64,000 nt of DNA, from contig CM075103.1 in assembly GCA_037576195.1 (NCBI GenBank), positions 15,934,001-15,998,000 on the forward strand, read 5' to 3'. How positions within the stretch are numbered: position 1 is the stretch's first letter; each line of letters starts with the position of its first letter. The DNA comes from Phytoseiulus persimilis (lineage: Eukaryota; Arthropoda; Arachnida; Mesostigmata; Phytoseiidae). Under the pieces are notes generated by a model. It was not told the origin of the DNA and did not search any database. It was given only the letters and a program-made list of their open reading frames with translations. The position numbers and the translations under genes are program-made. Positions 35,467-46,200 of this stretch are shown here, piece by piece.

Positions 35467-36952
35467 TTCCCCGACTTGAACTCAGGACTTGGAAGTGGTA
35501 CGATAATGGAGACCTCCCCTCTCTAATCAAAGCTTGTGACCGGCTGCTCAGCGTCCTGATGAGATCTGGGCTAGTGATCTTGGATCTCGAGGTGCCGTCT
35601 ACAGCGCCTTCCAAAAATCGATAGATGAGAACAAAGGAGGCTCTATGAGTCCAGCTCACGGCCGAGCTTCGAAGGTATGAGACAACTGTATGTGGTTTTG
35701 GTGTAGCCTCCATATCGATCCGGTATGAACGAGGATCCTCCCTCAAACTCAGTATCTACTGCTCGCGTTCGGAAGGCTCGATCTGCGTTTGGATTCACGG
35801 ACTGCGGGACGATCGATTATTTGGGGAGGAATTCGTACTTTTGGGAACGATTCATTGATCCATTCATCAATTCAATGGGATGGATCGAAGTCCGTCGGAA
35901 AACAGCCAACTCAGAGGTACAACTGCACCAGTTCTGAGCCAATCTCGGAGTGCGAGAGGGAATATTCAAATGCGTCAGCGAACGCGCCGCCTATGAGGCC
36001 TATCTGCTGCAGGTCCGACATGACACATGGGCCGTCTCTTCTTTCAGGGGCCTGATCCGCCTAATCAGCCTTGTTTCGTTGCGGGTGCTCATACCGTCAC
36101 CGAGGCTGAAACGAATCGAAGCCAGAGGAGTCTTCGAAGTCAATTATATCGGAACCGACTTCACTCATTCTCAAACCTGTAGTGCATAGCTGCTGCAGAA
36201 CACGCCCTCGAGCACGGCAGTGGCTCGAGCCAGTCAAGCACGCCCCAATAACGACCTGGTCAAGCGCTGAAACGAATCGACTCTGACCCATTCGCTGTCC
36301 AGTGGAAGAAAATATTTGCCGTTCGTCATTTCCGATTCTGAGAGTCTGCCGAATGGACGCCGAAATGAGGCTTCCTCGGAACGGACGTCGAATTTCGAAC
36401 TTGGCGCCCCAGCTGTTCCATCCAAGATGGCTGCCGTCGATCAGAAAGATGGGAGGTGTTTCTATTTGGAGCGACGACAATACCTCTCGGCGGATCGAAA
36501 CTGAACATTACATTGTGCCCCGTTTTACGCCGAACAGAAGGTATTGCTACAAGCTTCCTTCCGCTGCTTGCCGATACCTCGATCATCCTTCCCAGATAAA
36601 ACCCTTTCAAGCCGGTTGCTTCGGCCATTTCGAACAACTGTCTAGGCGACCTGTCAGCAGCTCTAAACTCGTGAAAATGTCTGTGCAACCTGCAATGTGG
36701 TTAACCATCTCGTCAGATTCGCGTCATTGAGCCCTCATTGATGACCCACCCGTGATTTTAAACGGCCAGTTCCTCGAAAGTGATCTCGGACCCCGGTCAT
36801 GATGAGCATGTGAAAGGATTGTCTGAGATCCAGACACGGAACGCGATCATTGAGGGTCGTGACAGGAGAATTTATTGACCATGTTATTCTTCATAGGGCG
36901 GGGAATGTCAAGGAATCTTCACTCGATTTCCATGCCATACTTTCCTCCTCAG
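35467..36952. other. Intergenic stretch between divergent genes
   Basis: Contains the promoters of the gustatory receptor (minus) and AP-2 sigma (plus). The bases just before 36953 (CTTTCCTCCTCAG) form a strong splice acceptor, so a non-coding 5' exon of AP-2 sigma probably lies here. No protein family is recognised in the open frames. Confidence 0.5.
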
Positions 36953-37562
36953 ATGATCCGCTTCATCCTCATCCAGAATCGGGCCGGTAAAACTCGACTT
37001 GCCAAATGGTATATGAACTTCGACGACGACGAGAAACAGAAGCTCATAGAAGAAGTGCACGCAGTAGTGACCGTTCGGGATGCGAAACACACGAATTTCG
37101 TCGAGTTCCGAAATTTCAAGATTGTTTACCGACGGTACGCCGGTTTGTACTTCTGCATTTGCGTCGACGTCAACGACAACAATCTGGCCTATCTTGAAGC
37201 CATACATAACTTCGTTGAAGTTCTGAACGAATATTTTCACAATGTCTGCGAGCTGGATCTCGTCTTCAATTTCTACAAGGTAAATATTCATCCCTGAGAA
37301 TCTCGTTGGCAGCAACGCTTTTCGGGCCACGATATCCGCTACTCCACTTGGACCTCTCGTGAAAACTGCGAGTGCAAAGTCTTGTGGCCTCGTTCGCGAT
37401 CCAACTCTTATGAGTACATCGCTATCATTCCAATGTTCTTAATGTTTCCACCCATTCCAGGTTTACAGTGTGGTCGACGAAATGTTTCTTGCTGGTGAAA
37501 TTCGGGAAACAAGTCAAACCAAGGTCCTGAAGCAACTTCTCGTATATAACTCATTGGAATAG
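36953..37562 (+). CDS. AP2S1: AP-2 complex subunit sigma
   Basis: Two exons, 36953-37279 and 37461-37562, encode 142 residues, exactly the length of animal AP-2 sigma. The sequence ([80 protein letters not shown]) is almost that of vertebrates and differs mainly in the last residues before SLE. The protein is the small longin-like subunit of the plasma-membrane clathrin adaptor. It forms, with the alpha subunit, the pocket for acidic dileucine sorting signals on endocytic cargo. The ATG directly follows a splice acceptor, so the 5' UTR is probably split. The intron falls after the FNFYK codons. It is a single-copy housekeeping gene, so close conservation is expected. Confidence 0.97.
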
Positions 37563-40289
37563 ACGTATGGGACCGACACTTAGTTGGTACGCGCGTATGA
37601 TCTGTGAATATTTTCTCCATGAACTTTTATAGATATACCATTCTGAGTAAAGTAACTGATGTTAATACATGGAGACAGTCCTTATTCGGAGCCAAAATAC
37701 TTCTCTGGAGATTTCGAAGCGAATTCGAGGGGGAACTCGCAACATTCTATGGCAAAGGGGCCGTCTCGGCGCCATAAACCGATCTTGTAAAGGGTACAGC
37801 CGGATAGGGGGGTGCTTCAGGTTACGACTCCGATTTTTGAGTTTGACTGCTTGGCGTGATGCCCCACTCCGAGGGAGCATATTCACACATTTACGAAATT
37901 TCGATCGCATTTCAAGCCCGAATGGCACGCGAAAGTAGACTAGGGGAGAGGACGGACTCCTCGAAAAGAGAGGTTTGTACCTGAAACTTGAAAGGTTAAT
38001 TGTGCGAAAACTACATGAGATAGAGAGTTGCGCTTTGTCGCGCTGGGAAGCTGGAAGCAGACGCTACCAAACCTGATTTACCAAACCATGTCGGCTGTCT
38101 TGCTGCCGTCTTTGGGTTGAGCGTTCTGTTCATGATTCAGAAGAGTCATTTCATTGGGTCCCTTATCGCTAAACTGAGAAACCTCCTCGATCATACTAAC
38201 CTTTTTCGGAGACAGCGCGTCCGCGGGCGTCATTACCGTCGGTGATTCTGATGGTTCCGAGGTAGGTCCAGCTGCATGTGGTTTTCACCGTCCTGAGTTG
38301 TTCGTTCATATGGGGGAAAACACGCTCTAAGACGGGAAAGCGTGTTCGGGTCCTCCGGCCGAAGGACTGCGATTCCCGGCATAGGGGCACTTTCCTCCCT
38401 CTTCATTGGATCAGCATCAATCCCGGAAATTTCCCTCATTCGGCTGATTCGTACATGCTGTTACTTTTCTGGAGTGTACTTTGCTCGTGGCTGATAAAAA
38501 GAATCGCGACTGGAATGGTGGAATATCGCAGCAGGTCGAAGGAGTCCTCGGCTGTTTCCGGGGCTTTCCGCGTGAGTTTTTCTCCCGCTCCATGAATCGG
38601 TTCATCGCGCGTGTAAGGAGCGGGTTCTGAGGTTTGCCGTTCAGCTCCTAGAAATCATCGTCGAATCGTTTCTTCTGATGTTCCTGAAGCCCTTCTCATG
38701 GAATGCGTATCAGCTTCTGGGATCCGACACGAGACTGCGTCTTCGATTGTTTCTGAAGCTCTTCTTGTAGCTTGAAATCGTGGAAGGAACCATAGAGTCG
38801 CGTAGACGGTCTTCTGAGCTCCTGAAGACACTCGTAGACGGCCTTGTGGACTGTCAAAGACGATTTTGTTGGCTCTCGAAGGCAGGAGAAAGCCTCCTCG
38901 TACCAAGAACCTCCAGTGTGAGCAACCTGAAGTGTAACGTGCAGTCTTTACGTCAGGTTCTCCATACGGAAACTACTAATTACGTCGTTATTCGTGCACA
39001 GAGTTCGGTGGATTCGTGATCGTGATCGCCTTTCTCTGAGCTCCTGGATTCGTCTGTGGAATGATATGAGCTGTAAAAATCAGATATATATATAAGATGG
39101 AGTCGAATTCGGCGATACGATTCCGATCACCCCGAAGTTTTTGAATCCGAACCCGGGACTCTGCAGAAGTATAACCAACCGTTCAGCGGGTCAGATTTTG
39201 GTCCGGAAACGAGTCTGGAATCGGTTCCGGATTTGGATGTCCATGTGAATTCCAATCTAACTCTTAATGCGCATGCGTCATCGGCAGCCGCAGAAGGCCG
39301 GCGAACGTTGCGGATCCGAACTCGTCAAGAAATCTTTGAAGAAGTTATCGCCGATACTTCTGGAGCCCATACTGGGAATACGAGCAAAATTCACGGGATA
39401 GACAACAAAGTCCGCGCGTCGATGCAATCGAAATCAGAGTAAGTCTTTCTGGATGATCTTTCATTCAAACTCCTATCCGGTATGAATAAATCTCCTCCTG
39501 GGCCCCACCGGGGTGAGGTGGGTATCCTCGGGAATATTGGAAGCAGACTGCATGTGAAAAGTTGTCAGGTGACCCATGTTGGCCGTGTGTTAACGAGCAC
39601 TGCATTGCAATCAACCAATGCAGTTCAGGTGAAGGAGACGGATCGAGGACGAGGGAGGGGAATTTCGCGTCAGTATTCTCCCTCAAATAACCCCGTCGAG
39701 GGGTGAGAATCATTACCACGGAGTTATGGAACTCGAAAGCCAACATTGTTCCAGATGGCTCAAATCTTGGATCCTGCTGCCGGTTCGGTTCACTTGGCAG
39801 AAGCTATTGGAGCTTTGTCCTCACACAATGAGAGTCTGAGAATCTTGTTGTGTTCTCGATCAGCCTTAGGGCAGGCCATTGATTCTTGTGTTTGCAATGT
39901 ATGAGCTCGATCAGCAACATGACACGGAGCCTTTGTTCCAGCCTCGCATCGTCAGTGTGGCATCAGGTGCTCTGTCACCCCATGTTTTTGAGGAGAGCTT
40001 CAACAATCGCTGATCGAAGCCGCATCTCGCAAGGGCAGTGTCCCGCCTTCAAAATTGGATGTTTGCGCTGTTGCGACAATCACCGTAATATCATCCGACG
40101 GGAGACACGCTTCGATCCTACATATTCGCGCACAAAATTATAGCGTTGTATCGAGCGCTCGCTAATGGTGTCGGGTAGCCGCAAGAATTTTCGGATTTTC
40201 GAAGCGTTGCTTCACGAGGCTGGTGGTCGGTTTCAAGTCTCCCGATGTGCCAAACGTTACGGATTGTGACGACGTGAAAGGCGTTTAGC
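37563..40289. other. Intergenic stretch, no gene recognised
   Basis: Short frames only. A small TA run lies at about 39084-39094. Nothing I can assign to a protein or RNA family. The right end should hold the promoter of the first ionotropic receptor; no TATA box was seen. Confidence 0.5.
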
Positions 40290-43200
40290 ATGAGGTGTTT
40301 AGTTTTACTCTGTGCGGAGTTGATATCAATCAGCAAGGCGGAAATGAGCGCCGCGGAGTTGGAGAAAGATGAGGGCGAATTCGATCCGACCCCGTTATTC
40401 GGAGTTTTGCGCAACGAGATGTCATCAAACAACCTCACGTTTGTAATTAACTGTGTCCGGCATGATTATTATAGGTGAGTAGTGTCAGGTCCAGACCCGG
40501 GCTCGAGGTACCCGGACTGTTGTTGGTAGATCGAGAAATGCTGAAATCTCCGCGATACTTGTAGACTGAACTTGCTCGCGAATGTCATTCATGCAACGAA
40601 ATTCCCGGCCTCCTAACTTCATGGGTCGTGCACAGATCCTGCTTCAGCCGATTCGGAGAGCCCACGAAGTCACGGTGGAAGCCGCCATTCAATCTCATCG
40701 CGCTCGCGATCTCCATGAGATTTTCAGTGAAGAAACAGATGCGACGAACCAATAGATTGTAGTTGGATCGTTTGGGAACCATCGCGGATCTTGATTGCCT
40801 TGCGAAGTGCGTGAAGTTTTTCGGAATGCGTCCTCTCGGACGGCGCAGGCCCCTGACGGTGATTGGATCGTCGTGAGCCGTTCGATTCGGAAAACAGAGG
40901 TCCATCAATGACGAACGCTCCCGACTCACCGAAATCATCCTGAAACCGATGGATCTCCGTTTCCGAATCAGACATCGATTTCCGACTCGGGAAAGAATTT
41001 CCGAGTTCCGAGTCTCCGAAATACATGGCTAATTGCGAGTTTCCACACCGGGACAACTGTGCACTTCGATCATAGAAAGCCCTTGCGAATGACTCGTGCT
41101 GAGTTCCGCGGGATACACTCAGGGAGCTCGTAGCCTATGTGCCCGAAGACACCAACCACTTCCGGCCAGGGAGGTTTAAGTTTACTGAAAGCATTATTAT
41201 CGGATCCTGGATTGTTCTTCACGAAGGATGGCGCGGGTTCTGTTCCCTAGAATCACCCTTTACTCAAACATTCCATTCGATTAGACGGCGAACGTCAGTA
41301 GCTAACCAATCGAGTCCGATTAGTGTGATTCGGTGCGGAAAGGGATCCTGCGCCCTCCTCCTGGTACACAGCGAGATTTTCTGCAGAGCTAAAAAGGGGG
41401 GCGAAATCGTATCAGCCTGGGAATCGCCGACTTCATGACAAAATCTCGACCTCGATGCTTTCGTTCCTATATCTTGCAAGGGATGTTGAAAACGGGAAAG
41501 CTCTCCAACGGTGGAGAGTTCATTAATTGATTCAAACTTCCCGGTTATGCACTTGCCGCGTCTCCTCCCGGGAATTACGCTCAAGAAGCAACAGACGCAG
41601 GCGGGAAACAGGGGACCGAACACAAGACTTTGAAGCATTCGGATCAGCGGCTTCATTGGAACAGCGAAGATCTCGAGAACGTCAGAGCCGTTTCAATTGA
41701 GACTCGTTTCGCCTCTGATTCAGTCCACTTCCAGCATTCCAGGACGGAGACTTGGATTTTCTCGTCAAAACGGAGCAGTTGTATCGACGCGGCACGTGTA
41801 TGGCTGGGCAGTTCGGGTAGCATGACCTCCCACCGTCGGAGTTTCTTTTGAGTGCGACATCCCCGAGCACATGAAGGAGGAAACGCCTCGAGGACGAGTC
41901 TTTGTCGAGAAATCAGTGATTCTCAGGATGATACGGATCGGCACATTCCATGCTTGAGAGCTAATAACGCTCGGTTCCGTAGCAAGTGAGTGGGATCCTT
42001 CCCCACGACGAATCGTATGGGTGCGATCCCGATCGCTCGACATGCGGAGGCTCCCTGCTAGCCGAGTGGAAAGACCCGGAAGATTGTCGTTTTGAGCCGC
42101 TCCACGGACAGAGACCCTAAACACGCGCCATTCGCCCAGCTATCAATGGCGGCGAAGGAATCTCGAACCCACTGTTCTAGGAAAAAAGAAGAAAAAATAG
42201 CAAGACCTTGCAGCTCGGTATGAACTCAATCGGAGCACTCGGAACGGAAGAACGCCATCTCCAGAGAAGAACAGAGGAACGGTATCACCTCAATGTGGAG
42301 GGGAACGAGCGGAAAACGTTGAGCCTCGTCGGACTGAAATTGCTTTGAGACTTCCAGAAATAGCCGATGTCGTTGATGAACTTCGCTGCGGGTGGCATCA
42401 GCCCCCGACCATCCGATAACATGCCTTCGTGGATTCGGGGGGCGGACAGAATGGGCATTATGCGAGCGATATTTGCAAATTATGGAATATATCGTCGCAG
42501 ACGACCCGTGACCAGAGACGTGCGTCGTGAGGATTTTGACGGCCACGGCTGGAGGCTGCCTTGACGCCCCCGGTGGGGCCTCGAAGATTGCGAGAATTGA
42601 GAACGATTTTCGAGCAGGCGTGGAATTTCTCCGCTCGTGTTTAGAGTTTTGTATCGGAACACTCTAGGGTTCCATTACAAACCTCGCCCCCTGACGAAGC
42701 AAGATTTCGAAGTCTGCACCATCTTGGGCGAATCCCAACAGAGAATTTGATCCGATATCCGACCCGCCGAATCGGTGTTTTTCCTCGCCAAATGAGGACA
42801 TACTTTTGGAGAATTCCCGAGAACAGGCAAGTTCGGGAAGCGAAGATACATCCCCCCGCATTGCACCTCCAGGAATTCCGAGTCTCCTCCGTTGCTCGTT
42901 GTTCCTCTTCCATCTAGCTTTGCTTCCAGTCGATACATGTAACCTCCCAGCGTGCCCCTGATTACTCAGCGGGAAGTCGAGCTCCACTGGTGTCAGCTCT
43001 TCGCCTCTATATTAACGTCCCATTCGACCTAAGAGTCGACACGGACGAGTGGCATGATTTCCCACCGTTTCCTCGGTCCGTTCTAAGCTGACTTCCTGCG
43101 TGGACACGAGAAGGGTTCAGTCTTCAAGGATCCCATCGTGAGCTCTCATTGAGTCGAAAGGCCGGCAGCATGGGCTCTCTACGCGCGGTATTAGCAAAGC

Positions 43201-46200
43201 GTGGGATCGCTCGATGATTCGGTCGCGAACGAAACTCGACTCTATGTTACCGACCGCATGGAATCTGATTCGGTAGTTCGGTATTCACTCCACGCGCAAG
43301 GGAAAGACGGAATTGATGAAGGGAGCGATCGACTCCAAACCTCGATCGGCTCGCAGGGAGACGTGCAGGTCCTCGACGTTGTGTGTTCGCTGTACGTCGA
43401 GCTTCCCGACGGCTTCCACAGCCGGGAGAGGAGGAGCTCGACGGCATTCGAGAGAAACACCGAGCGAGGAGGGAACGGCTCGAGGTCAGGCGAATCTCTC
43501 TGTCTCAGGACTAAAAATACCAACGATGATTGCATCTCCAAACATTCAGTACACTCTACCGTAGACAGTTGGCTACGTTGAGAAGGAACCAGCCGAATTC
43601 CAGCCAAATCGCTCCAATCGTTTCCTCCGCTCCTTCCGCGTAAACCAGTCTACTATGCCGTGATCGTGTGGAGTAGCTCGTTGTCCGATCACACGATGGC
43701 ATGATCTCTCTCAGTCCTCGATATCCGATTGCTGTGATCGGGCAATGGGCGAGTCCACAGGGGCACACGATTGCTAGATCACAGGATCTCTTTCAGTCTT
43801 CCGTACTAGATTCCGGTGATCGCGTACTCCTGTCGACTCGCCCACTGCACGATCACCGGCATCGGATATCGGAGACTGGAAGAGATCCTGTGATCGTGAG
43901 ATCACGCGCTGAGCTAGTCCGCACAACCACGGGCATGGGAGTCTGCTTCACGCCGAAGGAGCGGGGGAACGAGTAGAGCGATTCGGCTGAAACTCGGCTG
44001 GCTCATTCTTGACGTAGCTGACCGCACACGCTAGGGCCAAGTTTTGTCTGCGACCGAATTGTCAAGCGATCTCATGCTTCTCAAAGATTGCTCAGTTCCA
44101 AGAAAGCTAGAGTTTCCTGTCAAAATTTCGACTTGATCGGAGCACACGATGGCATCCTCGAAGACAAAGCCCGCCCCGTGCATACGTAAGGGACGAGCTC
44201 AGGTACAGACTGACCGAGTTTGAGGTCATTCGCTCAACTCGCTCTTCCCGTCGGCCCCGCTCCTTTCACCAGCGGGCGAAGACCGATCCTGCCTCCCTTC
44301 GCAGAACGGCGTTCCTCGGTGGGAAAAAGGGGAGGAACGAGTCGGGCTAAAATCGACGTGATGGCCGCCTTTTTTTAATCCGAAAAATGAATTCCGAGAT
44401 GCGTCAAAGTTATTGGGAGAATGCGGAAGTTTTAGGCCCCTGATATCAGAGGCACAGGAGAATCATAAAGTATATGAAATGTGCGGGATTCGGTCAATCG
44501 GAAGAAAAATGATGGCTCTTATTGTTGAATATAATATGCAACTTGTGCGCGCTCTTGTGTAGATTCTCCCACTTTCGAATCTGCCTCCGCACCGGCGCTC
44601 GAGCGAAACCTACCCAGGAATGGCGCACGACCCCGAGGTCGTCACGTTCTCTGAATAGCTTTCCGACTGCCCCGACCTGAACCCGATGGATTAAGGATTA
44701 CGGCGTTCGGTCGAGTCTAGAGGCCAGAGCCTCTGTTACTCCTGAAAATACATGCGTGCATACCTGATGTTCGTCCAGTCCGTGGGTCTCAAGTTCTGTA
44801 ATCCCGCCTAAATACCAAAATGTGCCGGCATGACAGTTCTGCGTTGCCAAGTTAGCCACCTCGGAGATTTCGCAGCCCTCACCGACGTTGCAGATGAAGT
44901 AGAAAGCTACAAGAGCGGCGAATCCATATCGCGATTTCACGATCCCGGCGAAACAGAAATTATGACCCCCTGTTCCTCTTCAGAACAGCCAAGTTGATCG
45001 AAAAACTAGAGGTCTCGAAAAGAATCGAGTAATTTGACCGTGGCAAAGCGGAGCTATAAGCTCCAGGACAACTGATTTCAGATGAATTTTTCTTTGCCGA
45101 TTGGACCGTCGCATTGATTGGACACGCTGGAGTTTCTCTGGAAGCGCTCACAAGCCTTCTGGAAAAGTCACTTCGACACAGAGGAGGACCATGTGGTCGA
45201 TAACTCCGGCAGAGAGAAATTGCCGGTTTTCTCAAATTATGTCACGTCCTCAAGCCTCAAAACTACGAGAACCGACGCTGGGAAGTGGAGTGCTTCGACT
45301 CTTCCGTCGCCGGAGCAGATGAAGATGGTTCCAGAAGTCCAGCAAATTGTTCAGCATATTGAGAACATGGGTTCGCTCCGTGCAAGATGAACAACGATGA
45401 AATTTGTTGAAGTGACATATTCGGAATTCTTATCAGCGTTCCGAGAAAAACTCAAGTCGAACCCATCTATCTGACCGTTAAATCAACGGGAAAAATCACC
45501 AAAAAAAAAAAGATCCTCCGGGGACGATATCTTCGCTTTGCCACGGCTGCGCCAAACTGCTTTTTTCCTGAAACCTCCCATCTTCCGCCGAACTCCGCGG
45601 TTCTGGAGAGGAAACACGGGGTCATAATCTTATTTCCGTCGGAATGGCTCAATTGCAAATCTTCGACTACCGAACATTTCAGTTATATCCCCGGTGTAAG
45701 CACGCCGCTATTCTAATCATGTCGGCCATGACCGCAGGACCGCTCTCCCAGCATCCGCTGCGCGGGTTGACTTCAATTTGGATGCTCCTGGATAATCAGC
45801 ACTCTTCGCTGAGAGCCAATCCTCGAGACGGGGGGCTGAGAACGTGCTTCTCTTCAATGGAATGTATCGCTAGCTTCCATTACAGGTACGAATTCGCCAT
45901 CGAGATGGTCCTGAAGAGGATCCCGATCTCTTACCGGATAGTTCAAATGGATACCGTGGACTTCCGGCATTTTATTGCCAAGTACATTCTCCATCAACTC
46001 ACAACGTCCGGAGATCAATGGTGAGTTCATTCGAAAGTGAGCAGAGAAATTGACAGACATAGCCTTGGAACCTCAAGCGCACTCCGGTAGTTTTGGGGTC
46101 CTCTATCCCCCAGGGCCCCCGGATGAATTGACTCCATAGCACTAGCTAGTAGCTACTCGTTTTTCAACAGGTACGACATTTTCATGCTTTGCTGGGACGA

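Larger units (their letters stand above)
40475..45885. other. Long first intron of ionotropic receptor A
   Basis: If exon 1 is assigned correctly, this 5.4-kb interval is an intron. It holds a dispersed repeat (40951-41024), a foldback cluster (43656-43900) and a few unassigned frames. On the minus strand, about 44940-44750 reads a hydrophobic start and Cys-rich peptide (YGFAALVAFYFICNVGEGC) ending at a GTATGC donor, but without an ATG. On the plus strand, 45118-45390 reads a 90-codon frame ending HIENMGSLRAR without an ATG. Either could be an exon of a nested gene; I cannot support one. Confidence 0.45.

Noticed and set aside
42675..42938. 87-codon ATG frame on the minus strand in receptor A intron 1
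   Set aside because: No signal peptide or known motif, and another minus frame of greater length overlaps it.
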